Shown here one piece after another: positions 15,044 to 22,311 of a DNA stretch of 64,000 bases. The notes below the pieces were generated by a model. It was given only the letters and a program-made list of their open reading frames with translations. It had not been told where the DNA came from and did no database searches. The stretch comes from Faecalicatena sp. Marseille-Q4148 (lineage in GTDB: Bacteria > Bacillota > Clostridia > Lachnospirales > Lachnospiraceae): contig CP073692.1 in assembly GCA_018228665.1 (NCBI GenBank), positions 2,492,046 to 2,556,045 of the forward strand, in the 5' to 3' direction. The first letter of the stretch is position 1, and each line of letters opens with the position of its first letter. The position numbers and the translations under genes were made by a program.

Positions 15044-15618
15044 TGAAGTTAACAGGCAAATTGAGGGAACCGATTATTGACTATTCGACAGGTCGTCCGC
15101 TATTACTGTTTGAGTCAAATGATGACGTTAAAGAGACATATGAGGAGTTGAAAGACTCAGAGAAATTGAGCCTTGAAATAAAGAAATACCGGCGCCAGAG
15201 AAGCTTGGACGCAAATGCATACTACTGGGTACTCTGCACAAAGCTCGCAAAACTTCTGCATACGTCGAATCAGGAGATGCACAATCACATGCTGCGTTTA
15301 TATGGACAGCCGGTGATCTTCGAGGGGAAATGCGCTTTTGCTACCATACCAGATACGGAACAGGCGGAAAAGCAAGTAAATAATGCAATGGATTATCATC
15401 TGCAGCCGACTTCTCAGGTGCGTGAGGGAGTAGACGGCGTTATGTATCGTACATATAAGCTTTTGAGAGGTTCCCACACTTACAACAGCGAAGAAATGGC
15501 GCGGTTGATTGACGGTCTTGTAGGAGAATGTAAAGACGCCGGCATGACTGATGCAGAGATTGCATCTCCGGACGAAAAGCGGATTCTGAGAGAAAAGTAT
15601 GGTGTTGATATTGGCTAA
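15043..15618 (+). CDS. NinB-like recombination protein
   Basis: 191 residues. The segment RRQRSLDANAYYWVLCTKLA and later QPTSQVREGVDGVMYRTYKL are typical of the NinB/Orf-like family that assists phage annealing recombinases on single-stranded DNA. It is translationally coupled to erf, whose last base is the first of this start codon. The family call is by motif and position; the biochemistry is inferred. Confidence 0.6.
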   Translation: MKLTGKLREPIIDYSTGRPLLLFESNDDVKETYEELKDSEKLSLEIKKYRRQRSLDANAYYWVLCTKLAKLLHTSNQEMHNHMLRLYGQPVIFEGKCAFATIPDTEQAEKQVNNAMDYHLQPTSQVREGVDGVMYRTYKLLRGSHTYNSEEMARLIDGLVGECKDAGMTDAEIASPDEKRILREKYGVDIG

Positions 15619-15913
15619 ACGTCTAAAAAGCATTTTTACCGATGATATGGATAGATGTATGTATACCGGAAGCTTTGCAGTAGAACGCCATCATATTTTC
15701 CATAATACGCACGGAGAGCGAATGTTATGTGAAAAGTATGGATTTATCGCACCGCTGCGGTGGGACTTACACCAGAACGGAAAAGATAGCGTACATCAGA
15801 ACCCGAACGGGAAAATAGATCTGGAATTGAAAAAAATGTGCCAGCTCTATTACGAAGAACATATCGGAACTCGCGAAGATTTTATTTGCGAATTCCATAA
15901 AAACTATTTATAG
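15599..15913 (+). CDS. HNH-like endonuclease, small
   Basis: About 100 residues with one Cys in DRCMYTGS and the paired histidines ERHHIFHN, then a second His-rich stretch (LHQNGKDSVHQNP). This resembles the betabetaalpha-metal fold of small phage HNH proteins, though the usual Cys pairs are missing. ATG 15599 overlaps the NinB-like gene by 20 bases; TTG 15612 (MAKRLKS) is an alternative start. It may process recombination intermediates. Confidence 0.5.
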   Translation: MVLILAKRLKSIFTDDMDRCMYTGSFAVERHHIFHNTHGERMLCEKYGFIAPLRWDLHQNGKDSVHQNPNGKIDLELKKMCQLYYEEHIGTREDFICEFHKNYL

Positions 15914-15969
15914 CCTTATGATCTAAGGATTTTTAATATATCACACGTTACCGTGAGCCATTGTTTCAA

Positions 15970-15989
15970 CCTCCCACTCCGGTGGGAGG
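15970..15989 (+). promoter_or_regulatory. Perfect hairpin just upstream of rusA start
   Basis: cctcccac-tccg-gtgggagg, an 8-bp GC-rich stem ending directly at the ribosome site gaaaggag and with no T-run. It may shape rusA translation or mark an RNA-processing site. Confidence 0.4.
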
Positions 15990-16005
15990 AGAAAGGAGTA
16001 TTGTG

Positions 16006-16377
16006 GTGTACAAGCTGGTAATACATGGCAGACTTGATAATTTAAACGATTACATAGCTGCGTGCAGAACGAACCAATACAAAGGCAGCACCGTGAAGCA
16101 TCGTAATGAAGAAAAGGTGCTGTGCGCTATATATGAGCAATTGGGCAGATTAAGAATTCAAAAGCCGGTGTATATGAGGTATACGTGGTTCGAGAAAAAC
16201 AGACGTAGAGATTTAGATAATATTAGTTCTTTCGGCCGGAAAGTCATTCAGGATGCGCTTGTGGAAGCCAAAGTCTTGAAAAATGACGGGTGGAAAGAAA
16301 TTACAGGATTTTCTGACAGGTTCGCCGTGGATTCGGAAAATCCAAGAATCGAAGTGGAAATAGAGGTGGAACAATGA
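16006..16377 (+). CDS. rusA: RusA-family Holliday junction resolvase
   Basis: GTG 16006 is chosen because gaaaggag lies 7 bases upstream; GTG 16003 is the alternative. About 123 residues. The RRRDLDNISS segment and the later LVEAKVLKNDGW supply the conserved Asp residues that bind the catalytic metal in RusA, which cuts Holliday junctions formed during phage recombination. The upstream erf, NinB-like and HNH genes complete the module. The next gene overlaps its stop by 4 bases. Confidence 0.88.
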   Translation: MYKLVIHGRLDNLNDYIAACRTNQYKGSTVKHRNEEKVLCAIYEQLGRLRIQKPVYMRYTWFEKNRRRDLDNISSFGRKVIQDALVEAKVLKNDGWKEITGFSDRFAVDSENPRIEVEIEVEQ

Positions 16378-17042
16378 GAGACAGTATGGTGTTCTATCGG
16401 AGTTTTTGGGAAGCGATCGAGGAGTTGCCGGAAGAAGAGTTTAAAAAGACGGTATCGGCAATTATGAAATACGGATTGTATGAAGAAGAGCCGGAAGTAA
16501 GCGGAATAACGAAAGCAATTTTTACATTATGTAAACCTCAGATTGATGCGAATAACAAGAGGTATCGGAATGGGAATAAAGGTGGTAGACCTAAAACCAA
16601 ACAAGAACCAAACGATAACCAAGACGTAACCGAAAGTGTTATATCCGATAACCAAACGATAACCAAACAGAAACCAAGTAATAACCAAGAGATAACCAAA
16701 GCCGAACCTAATGATAATGTAAATGTAAATGTAAATGATAATGTTAATGTTAAAAATAAAAGGCGGTTTACACCGCCGACAGAAGAAGAGGTGCGCGCTT
16801 ACTGCGAAGAGCGTGGTAATTGCGTAGCCCCACAAACATTTATTAATTTTTACGACTCGAAAGGTTGGATGATTGGGAAAAATCGAATGAAGGACTGGAA
16901 AGCCGCTGTCCGTACATGGGAAAGATCTGGGAGAAGTGATCAGACAAGGCAGGAAGTGACCGCCAAACGTGATCGTTTTAATAATTTCCCAAGCCGGAGC
17001 TATGACATGGACAATTTAGAGCGGCAACTACTGGGGGAATGA
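16374..17042 (+). CDS. Replisome organiser (DUF6291/DnaD-like tail)
   Basis: 222 residues. The N-terminal ~75 residues (FWEAIEELPEEEFKKTVSAI...YGLYEEEP) match the DUF6291 initiator-type domain. A low-complexity Asn/Gln/Thr linker (~80-125) is followed by a region with FINFYDSKGWMIGKNRMKDW, common to phage replication organisers. The last ~20 residues (FNNFPSRSYDMDNLERQLL) closely match the tail of the host DnaD-like protein at 62898. It probably binds the phage origin and recruits the host helicase. The linker-coding DNA holds iteron-like repeats. Confidence 0.75.
   Translation: MRDSMVFYRSFWEAIEELPEEEFKKTVSAIMKYGLYEEEPEVSGITKAIFTLCKPQIDANNKRYRNGNKGGRPKTKQEPNDNQDVTESVISDNQTITKQKPSNNQEITKAEPNDNVNVNVNDNVNVKNKRRFTPPTEEEVRAYCEERGNCVAPQTFINFYDSKGWMIGKNRMKDWKAAVRTWERSGRSDQTRQEVTAKRDRFNNFPSRSYDMDNLERQLLGE
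16614..16761 (+). other. Putative phage replication origin
   Basis: Exact gataaccaa copies at 16614, 16647, 16658 and 16691, with variants gtaaccgaa (16626) and ataaccaa (16681), are followed by a strongly AT-rich stretch with atgataatgtaaatg repeats (16710-16761). Iterons plus an unwinding region inside the replication gene is the usual Firmicutes phage arrangement. Confidence 0.5.
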
Positions 17043-17044
17043 CG

Positions 17045-17110
17045 ATGAAGAAGAAAAATAAGCCGATTTTTGTCGGTAGCAAGAAAAAGAAACGGAAGAT
17101 ACGGCGGTAA
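17045..17110 (+). CDS. Possible 21-aa basic peptide
   Basis: ATG two bases after the organiser stop. The product is very Lys/Arg-rich (MKKKNKPIFVGSKKKKRK...). It could be a genuine micropeptide or chance. The ribosome site is weak. Confidence 0.3.
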   Translation: MKKKNKPIFVGSKKKKRKIRR

Positions 17111-17131
17111 TGCCGTTTGGGAGGTAAAAAC

Positions 17132-17305
17132 ATGGGATTTAGAGCAATTAAATGTCCAGATAAGAAAATTGCATCTGCTCCGCCCGGATTTGAAACGAAA
17201 TGGACGGCTGCATGCGATGCAGTAAAGCGTAAATGCAGCAAGAGCCAACTGGAAAACATGAAAATCGTGAAAGAACCGGGGACAGAAGATGGCAAAAAGA
17301 GATAA
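17132..17305 (+). CDS. Hypothetical phage protein (57 aa)
   Basis: Start at ATG 17132, with gggaggt just upstream; the longer TTG frame is less likely. A small basic protein with Cys residues spaced C-P-D-K...C-D-A-V-K-R-K-C, possibly metal binding. It overlaps the next gene by 17 bases. No family is recognised. Confidence 0.5.
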   Translation: MGFRAIKCPDKKIASAPPGFETKWTAACDAVKRKCSKSQLENMKIVKEPGTEDGKKR

Positions 17306-17813
17306 AGAGTACGAAGCGAGAATACAAGGGATGCTATATGCTGCGAATATTGTGAAAGAGCATGATCTCGCTTACCTGGAGAAAGAAATAAAAAGGCGCG
17401 GTGTCTTGAAAGCGCCGTTAGCCTATACAGACAAGCAGATTGATGAATTCTGGAAGCAGTTGTCTGCGAATCTATACGCAACAATGACTTGCGTTACTGG
17501 AATGACTCTGGCGGATGAATTTGGTTTTGGAAAGCAGAGACTTCAAAAGTTCCGGAAAGAGTTTTTGAATAAAACGCAAAAAACACTCGATCTTGATTGG
17601 ATTGGGGAACATTATGTAACGCTAGAAGATTATGCGGTGCACTTAAATGCTAAGTACGGACTGGGGCTTGACGTGGAAAGAATCGCGGTATGCCAAGAGT
17701 CGCATGACAAAGGAAATGAGAAATATAAGATGGCGAATTTTGACAGGATTCTTGATGAGTTGAAAGAAAATGGATTCGCAGACGCAGCGAAGTTTTTAGA
17801 AAAGAAAATGTAG
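17289..17813 (+). CDS. Conserved phage protein of unknown function (174 aa)
   Basis: A mostly helical soluble protein. Segments such as EYEARIQGMLYAANIVKEH and TLADEFGFGKQRLQKFRKEF recur in clostridial siphophages next to replication genes; I recognise the type but not a function. The regular spacing of charged helices suggests a DNA-associated or scaffolding role, which is inference only. Confidence 0.6.
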   Translation: MAKRDKEYEARIQGMLYAANIVKEHDLAYLEKEIKRRGVLKAPLAYTDKQIDEFWKQLSANLYATMTCVTGMTLADEFGFGKQRLQKFRKEFLNKTQKTLDLDWIGEHYVTLEDYAVHLNAKYGLGLDVERIAVCQESHDKGNEKYKMANFDRILDELKENGFADAAKFLEKKM

Positions 17814-17822
17814 GAGGAACTT

Positions 17823-18269
17823 ATGAGATACACAGAATATCACTGCGGAGTAGCAGTTATAAAAGAGAAAACATTATTGAGAGACGCAATGAAAAAACTG
17901 GCAGAATATGAAAACCGGGAAGATAGGAAAACGCAGACAGAACAATCGAAACCGGATTTTCCGGTACTTACAAACAATGACAAGAGAAAAGAGTTCCTGA
18001 AAGGCTTCCATGAATGGCCAATCTGGTTTGAAGTACCGGAGAAGAATGAAACATACTATCGTTACAATCTTCCGGATGGCAGCAGCATTGTAATTTGCGA
18101 ATATAATGTGTGGAAAGAATGGATGTGTCGATATAAAACGGGAAATCCGGAGTCGAGAGAAACAAGATTATACTTGCTAGAAGAGGGATATAGATATCTG
18201 AATGATTGCAGAGTAAGCGAAAGCGTTATTGTAGAGCATCTGAAGAACGTGCAGAAAGGGCTGAAATAG
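17823..18269 (+). CDS. Hypothetical phage protein (148 aa)
   Basis: A short N-terminal helix and linker lead to a ~90-residue domain with many aromatic residues (WPIWFEVPEKNETYYRYNLPDG, then YNVWKEWMCRYK). ATG 17823 follows aggagg. No family is recognised. It lies within the packed middle operon, 9 bases after the preceding gene. Confidence 0.6.
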   Translation: MRYTEYHCGVAVIKEKTLLRDAMKKLAEYENREDRKTQTEQSKPDFPVLTNNDKRKEFLKGFHEWPIWFEVPEKNETYYRYNLPDGSSIVICEYNVWKEWMCRYKTGNPESRETRLYLLEEGYRYLNDCRVSESVIVEHLKNVQKGLK

Positions 18270-18272
18270 AAG

Positions 18273-18428
18273 ATGGACGAAAAGAAAGTTAGAGAAGCGA
18301 TTGAGCTTATTGATGGAATTATCGAAGTAGAAGTTATTTTACCGGAAGGTGTCGGAGACATAAATAAAGCGCTTGATCTGGCAATCGAAGCGCTGGAAAA
18401 ACAGCTGCCCAAAAAAAGTGGAAGTTAA
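18273..18428 (+). CDS. Hypothetical small acidic protein (51 aa)
   Basis: ATG 18273 is 3 bases after the preceding stop. The product starts MDEKKVREAIELIDGII and has a C-terminal helix ALDLAIEALEKQL, a two-helix pattern often seen in small middle-region phage proteins. The ribosome site overlaps the previous coding end (agaaaggg). No function is known. Confidence 0.5.
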   Translation: MDEKKVREAIELIDGIIEVEVILPEGVGDINKALDLAIEALEKQLPKKSGS

Positions 18429-18495
18429 AGAGTGGAGTCCTGCCAGATGTCCAAATGTAGATTGCGGACAGAGACTTGTTTGGCCGGAAGAATAG
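18418..18495 (+). CDS. Possible 25-aa Cys-containing peptide
   Basis: A GTG start overlaps the previous gene by 11 bases. It encodes C-P-N-V-D-C-G followed by RLVWPEE, half of a zinc ribbon of the kind common in phage micro-proteins. It has no ribosome site of its own and could only be made by coupling. Confidence 0.35.
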   Translation: MEVKEWSPARCPNVDCGQRLVWPEE

Positions 18496-18507
18496 GAGAG
18501 TGGAAGA

Positions 18508-18897
18508 ATGAAATTGAATATAAAAAAAGGTCATGCAGTGGCATTTGATTTTGACGGAGTAATACACAAATATTCTGAAGGTTGGCAGGATGGGAGTATT
18601 TATGATGAGTACAACCCTGAAATCTTAGATTTGATATTACTTTTAAATACAATGAAGATACCCGTATTTATTTTATCAACAAGAGAACCAAAACAGATAA
18701 AAGAATGGTGGGACGAACAAGAATTCACATTAAAGGCAGAAGTTATTGAACCAAATACATTGTTTTTCGATGATTTAGATTATGTCGGAATCACTAGAAC
18801 GAAGTTGCCAGCACAGATTTATGTAGATGATAGAGCATATAAGTACACAGGACAAACAGTAAAAGAATTTTTGTTTGACTTTGCGGAGGTAGAATGA
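18508..18897 (+). CDS. HAD-superfamily phosphatase-like protein
   Basis: 129 residues. The HAD nucleophile motif FDFDGVIH is at residues 12-19, motif II is in ILSTREP, and YVDDRAYKY supplies the late acidic motif. It is short, without a large cap domain, so it may act on phosphorylated nucleic-acid ends or nucleotides. ATG 18508 follows ataggagag. It overlaps the next start (ATGATG). The substrate is unknown. Confidence 0.7.
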   Translation: MKLNIKKGHAVAFDFDGVIHKYSEGWQDGSIYDEYNPEILDLILLLNTMKIPVFILSTREPKQIKEWWDEQEFTLKAEVIEPNTLFFDDLDYVGITRTKLPAQIYVDDRAYKYTGQTVKEFLFDFAEVE

Positions 18898-19094
18898 TGA
18901 AAGAACTAAAGAAATGCCCGTTTTGTGGCTCTGTTAGCGGATACTACATGATGGAAACAGTTCGTAGGGGATTATGTTTCGATTATGACGATACACCAAT
19001 AGGCTCAACAGAGGATGTTACAGTTTATTCAGGGGAAAGACGTAGATGTATAGAGTGCGATAAAATTCTTCCCCGGAAAATGTTTGAAGAATAA
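18897..19094 (+). CDS. Lar-like zinc-ribbon protein
   Basis: About 65 residues. The N-terminal KKCPFCGS and the C-terminal RCIECDKILP provide two C-x2-C pairs, the pattern of the Lar (restriction alleviation) family of small phage proteins. Whether it counters host restriction is not known; many members are annotated only by this motif. Start at 18897 or 18894 (tandem ATG). Confidence 0.55.
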   Translation: MKELKKCPFCGSVSGYYMMETVRRGLCFDYDDTPIGSTEDVTVYSGERRRCIECDKILPRKMFEE

Positions 19095-19106
19095 GAGGAC
19101 AGAAGA

Positions 19107-19247
19107 ATGACGATTGTAATATACGCTATGTGCGTGAAAACTTATTGTGAGGTAGTTGGTAGCTATGCTGAGTGCGGGAAGCTTATGGTGCTCGGGACTG
19201 TGATGTGGTTAGGGCATATTGTGGTTAAATATTTATTCAAGGATTAG
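19107..19247 (+). CDS. Small membrane protein (46 aa)
   Basis: ATG 19107 follows aagaggac. The product contains one hydrophobic stretch (LMVLGTVMWLGHIVVKYLF) and three Cys residues in the first half. No function can be read. Confidence 0.45.
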   Translation: MTIVIYAMCVKTYCEVVGSYAECGKLMVLGTVMWLGHIVVKYLFKD

Positions 19248-19260
19248 GCGGAGGTAAAAG

Positions 19261-19668
19261 ATGAATAGAGAAATCATTTTTAAAGCAAAGAGAATAGATT
19301 GGAGAGACTTACCAAAAGAGCAATGGTGGGTGGAAGGAGATGTGCAACACACAACATCTAAAAATATTATATTAATCGTAGTTGATGATTATAAAGCCTA
19401 TCCATGTGATTCAAGTACACTCTGCCAGTTCACAGGACTTACTGATAAGAACGGCGAGAAGATTTGGGAGAATGATATTGTAAGAAGAACCGATTTGCAT
19501 GTTGTAAGCGAGCCATCTGTCGGATTTATTGAATATGATTTGAAAAATACATCATTCTTAATACATTGGACGGATAAGGTGGAATATTCGCCGACATACC
19601 ACTGGAAAGATAGGCTGGAAGTAATCGGTAACATTTTCGATAATCCAGATTTGTTGGAGGCGGAGTGA
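19261..19668 (+). CDS. YopX family protein
   Basis: 135 residues. The QFTGLTDKNGEKIWENDIV segment and the closing EVIGNIFDNPDLL are the hallmark of YopX (SPbeta) proteins, an alpha/beta fold of unknown role frequent in middle regions of Firmicutes phages. ATG 19261 follows ggaggtaaaag. The stop overlaps the next start (GTGATGA). Confidence 0.85.
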   Translation: MNREIIFKAKRIDWRDLPKEQWWVEGDVQHTTSKNIILIVVDDYKAYPCDSSTLCQFTGLTDKNGEKIWENDIVRRTDLHVVSEPSVGFIEYDLKNTSFLIHWTDKVEYSPTYHWKDRLEVIGNIFDNPDLLEAE

Positions 19669-19997
19669 TGAGAGAAAAACGCTTGCATGAGCTTAAAATA
19701 TATCCCAAGTATTTTGATGCGGTTTTGAATGGAAGTAAGCCATTTGAAATTCGCAAGAATGATAGGGATTTTAAAGTTGGTGATAATATCTTCCTGAGAG
19801 AGTGGGACAACATAAAATATTCTGGAAGAACGATATTTGCAGAAATTACATATATTTTGGATGATAAGTTTATTGGTTTAACAAAAGGGTATGTGGCTCT
19901 TGGAATCAAAGTGAATGACTATAGAAAGGTACCGTATAAAGAGTTGATGGAGGAAAGAAAAGATGAATGTGTTAGAAAAGATTTTGCAAGAGATTAA
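19668..19997 (+). CDS. DUF3850 / ASCH-like RNA-binding protein
   Basis: 109 residues starting MREKRLHELKIYPKYFDAVLNG. The K-P-F-E-I-R-K-N-D-R segment, the WD/E-rich strand and the ending V-A-L-G-I match DUF3850, a PUA/ASCH-like fold thought to bind RNA or modified nucleotides. Its role in the phage is unknown. It overlaps YopX by 1 base and the next gene by 35 bases. Confidence 0.75.
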   Translation: MREKRLHELKIYPKYFDAVLNGSKPFEIRKNDRDFKVGDNIFLREWDNIKYSGRTIFAEITYILDDKFIGLTKGYVALGIKVNDYRKVPYKELMEERKDECVRKDFARD

Positions 19998-20364
19998 GGA
20001 ACTAAAGCGAAAGCAAAATAATCAGAATCAAGATTATAGAACAGGCTATTTTAGTGCGTTATCCACGGTAGAGGGTGTTATTGCTGGATTAAATGACGGT
20101 TGGATTCCGGTAGAAGAGAGATTGCCGAAAGAAAATAACAAGCTGCGTTATGATATGCAATTAGTGACTCTCGAAGACGGAGAAGTGTGTTTAGGCGTGT
20201 ATAATAATCAAGAAAATGCATGGTGGACGAGAAGACAAGAGGGAGAAGAGTGGTATACAAATAAGCGTAATGTTGTAGCATGGCAGCCGCTTCCGGAAGC
20301 ATATCATCCAAAACAAGAACCGGTAGCAGAACATATTATGAGTAGATTTACAAGGGTAGAGTAA
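19963..20364 (+). CDS. DUF551 protein
   Basis: 133 residues. The N-terminal ~40 residues are coiled-coil-like (LEKILQEIKELKRKQNNQNQ). Then GWIPVEERLPKE and the closing V-V-A-W-Q-P-L-P are the DUF551 signature, a small domain common in phages and of unknown function. The start lies within the DUF3850 gene. Confidence 0.8.
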   Translation: MNVLEKILQEIKELKRKQNNQNQDYRTGYFSALSTVEGVIAGLNDGWIPVEERLPKENNKLRYDMQLVTLEDGEVCLGVYNNQENAWWTRRQEGEEWYTNKRNVVAWQPLPEAYHPKQEPVAEHIMSRFTRVE

Positions 20365-20440
20365 AGAGGACAGCGGAGCGTGGTCTTAAGTGCCATCGCT
20401 CCAACCTCAAAATAAGCTCCTCTATATATTAGACAACAGA
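20365..20440 (+). other. Structured non-coding stretch between small genes
   Basis: Nested pairings agagga/tcctct, ggagcg/cgctcc and tgg/cca can fold the ~60 bases after the DUF551 stop into one long hairpin. There is no T-run, so it is not a classical terminator. Confidence 0.3.
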
Positions 20441-20471
20441 AACCGAAAAACCTTACAGAAAAGGAGAAAAA

Positions 20472-20588
20472 ATGATAGAAATTACAATGATTTTTATGGT
20501 GCTGGCAACAAGATATGCAATCCATGTCCTGATAGACGATTACCAGTACAAGCGCAAATGGAGGGAACGCCATGAGAGAGACACATAA
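20472..20588 (+). CDS. Small membrane-like protein (38 aa)
   Basis: ATG 20472 follows aaaaggag. A hydrophobic N-terminal half (ITMIFMVLATRYAIHVLI) is followed by a basic tail (YKRKWRERHER). It overlaps the next gene by 17 bases. No function is known. Confidence 0.45.
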   Translation: MIEITMIFMVLATRYAIHVLIDDYQYKRKWRERHERDT

Positions 20589-20757
20589 GGAGAGAAAGCT
20601 AAGAGACCAGAGAAGAACAGGGGAACTGGAAAATTTGGAAACGACTGAGGCGGCAAGAGAGGCATTTAAGAGGGAGCCGTATGAGATTGTCGATGTATTA
20701 GGATATATCAAGGGGAAGTATGGAGGTGGTAATCTTGGACAAGGCGAAACTCGATAG
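20572..20757 (+). CDS. Hypothetical basic/acidic helical protein (61 aa)
   Basis: A charged helical protein (THKERKLRDQRRTGELENLE...) overlapping both neighbours. The ribosome site aggga lies in the preceding gene. It may be an accessory to the late regulator that follows. No family is recognised. Confidence 0.5.
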   Translation: MRETHKERKLRDQRRTGELENLETTEAAREAFKREPYEIVDVLGYIKGKYGGGNLGQGETR

Positions 20758-21151
20758 ATACAAAGCAAATGTAAAAGAGCTGGATTTAGTTGCGGAGCAG
20801 ATAAATAACTTAAACGAGCGTTTAGAAAATGTTCCGGAAATATCGGGGAAAGTCACTGGATCCGGCAAAGACTTTCCGTACATAGAACAACATGTAACGG
20901 TAAGAATGAAAGAGCCTAAAGAATCCGATGCAATAAAGAACAAGATTCGGAAGAAAGAAAAGCGTCAGGCTCTCTTAACACAGGAAATTACAGAGGTAAG
21001 GGAATTTATAGAAGCCTTACCGGATGGAATAGAAAAACAGATTATGGAAATGGTGTATTTGGAAGGAATGAATCAAGCGGAAGTTGCAGAGAAGCTTGAT
21101 TATTCAAAAGGACGGATATCACAAATAATTTCCAGAATCGCAAAAGATTAA
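20735..21151 (+). CDS. Late-transcription regulator with sigma-region-4-like HTH
   Basis: Start taken at TTG 20735 behind ggaggtgg; an ATG at 20720 is in frame but lies in that ribosome site. About 138 residues: a long N-terminal helical region, then MEMVYLEGMNQAEVAEKLDYSKGRISQIISRI, a clear sigma-70 region 4-type HTH. Proteins of this kind (ArpU/DUF1492-like) sit just before the packaging genes and switch on late transcription. The extended -10 promoter at 21172-21180 is its likely target. Confidence 0.75.
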   Translation: MDKAKLDRYKANVKELDLVAEQINNLNERLENVPEISGKVTGSGKDFPYIEQHVTVRMKEPKESDAIKNKIRKKEKRQALLTQEITEVREFIEALPDGIEKQIMEMVYLEGMNQAEVAEKLDYSKGRISQIISRIAKD

Positions 21152-21171
21152 ACACATTAAACTTTTATATA

Positions 21172-21180
21172 TGCTATAAT
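21172..21180 (+). promoter_or_regulatory. Probable late promoter (extended -10)
   Basis: TGCTATAAT (21172-21180) without a recognisable -35, placed between the late regulator and the packaging genes. A good -10 with no -35 is what an activator-dependent late promoter looks like. Confidence 0.5.
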
Positions 21181-21246
21181 TATTCTAGAGCAACTAGATA
21201 AGTAGCTCAGTACAAGTTATTTCCCATCCTTGTAAATATTTGCGAA

Positions 21247-21281
21247 GGAGCACCGGCAGTGAGACTGTTTGGTGCTCTTTT
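21247..21281 (+). terminator. Terminator-like hairpin before packaging genes
   Basis: gagcacc (21248-21254) pairs with ggtgctc (21271-21277), with an inner cagt/actg stem and trailing tttta. It would end early transcripts or attenuate late ones; an antitermination point is possible. Confidence 0.5.
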
Positions 21282-21323
21282 ACGTTTAGATATTACGCAA
21301 AAAACAGAAAGGAGAAAGGCGGA

Positions 21324-21866
21324 ATGAAATTAAGGCAGAAGCGGAAAAAGTTTAATATACTCAGAGCCAAAATGGAACTGAAAGAAGTAATGCCGGAACT
21401 ACCGGAAGACTGCGTGTATAAATTTGTATCTGACGGTGGTTTCTCTACGATAAGCTTTATCATGCTGATTGCGGAGCTGACAAAAATTCATAATCTATAC
21501 GCCTCTTCTTTCCGGATAGGCAAAAAGGAATTGCAGATCATAGACGCGTTACATAAAAAAGGAGCAATAGAGAATTGCTGTTTTGCAGTTGGAACACTTA
21601 TGAAAAACGACAGTGATTCAGTGAAGAGATACGGATATTACGAGAATTTTGAAAAAGTATGCAATGACAACGGATTCCAATATTGTACGGTAAACAATCA
21701 CTCGAAAATCATTCTGTTTGACACAGAAGCAGGGAAATATGTTCTGGAAACCTCTAGCAATCTTAATACCAACCCCAAAATAGAACAATTCAGTTTCGAA
21801 AAGGATTCAGAGCTGTTTGAATTTTACAAAAAATGCTTTGAGCAATGGAGCGATGCAAATGGCTAA
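21324..21866 (+). CDS. Phospholipase D-like (HKD) protein next to terminase
   Basis: ATG 21324 follows gaaaggcgg; the longer frame has no ribosome site. 180 residues. NNHSKIILFD fits H-x-K-x4-D of the PLD superfamily, followed by the conserved Asn-rich SSNLNTNP. A single HKD copy implies a dimer, as in Nuc-type nucleases. The gene overlaps the small terminase gene by 8 bases. A DNA-cutting role in packaging or host DNA attack is plausible but not shown. Confidence 0.65.
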   Translation: MKLRQKRKKFNILRAKMELKEVMPELPEDCVYKFVSDGGFSTISFIMLIAELTKIHNLYASSFRIGKKELQIIDALHKKGAIENCCFAVGTLMKNDSDSVKRYGYYENFEKVCNDNGFQYCTVNNHSKIILFDTEAGKYVLETSSNLNTNPKIEQFSFEKDSELFEFYKKCFEQWSDANG

Positions 21867-22311
21867 GTATGAGAAATGGATCACTCAAGAAGGATTGATA
21901 TTGATAGAAGGGTGGGCAAGAGATGGGCTAACGGATGAGCAGATAGCTGATAATATTGGAATCGCCGCATCGACTTTGTATGATTGGAAAAACAAGTATC
22001 CGGAGGTTTCGGAGTCCTTAAAAAAGGGGAAAGAAGTTGTTGACAGGCAAGTGGAGAATGCTCTGCTTAAAAGGGCTCTTGGATATGAGTACGATGAAGT
22101 GAAAGAAAAGTATGAATTCGGAGAACTTACGGAGAAAACGGTAACTAAGAAGAGAATCCCTCCGGACACAACAGCACAGATCTTCTGGTTGAAAAACAGA
22201 AAGCCGCATGCTTGGAGAGATAAACAGGAACACCTGGATAATACAATGGAGGATAACGATATGGTAAAACAGTATATCGAAGGAATGAAGCAACGTGATA
22301 AAACTAAGTGA
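21859..22311 (+). CDS. terS: Terminase small subunit
   Basis: Start at ATG 21859, with ggag 8 bases upstream. 150 residues. An N-terminal HTH (LTDEQIADNIGIAASTLYDWKNKYP) recognises the pac or cos site. The middle EVVDRQVENALLKRALGYEYDEVKE and I-P-P-D-T-T-A-Q-I-F-W-L-K-N-R are hallmarks of Firmicutes small terminases. It forms a ring that loads the large subunit on phage DNA. It overlaps terL by 17 bases. Confidence 0.9.
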   Translation: MAKYEKWITQEGLILIEGWARDGLTDEQIADNIGIAASTLYDWKNKYPEVSESLKKGKEVVDRQVENALLKRALGYEYDEVKEKYEFGELTEKTVTKKRIPPDTTAQIFWLKNRKPHAWRDKQEHLDNTMEDNDMVKQYIEGMKQRDKTK

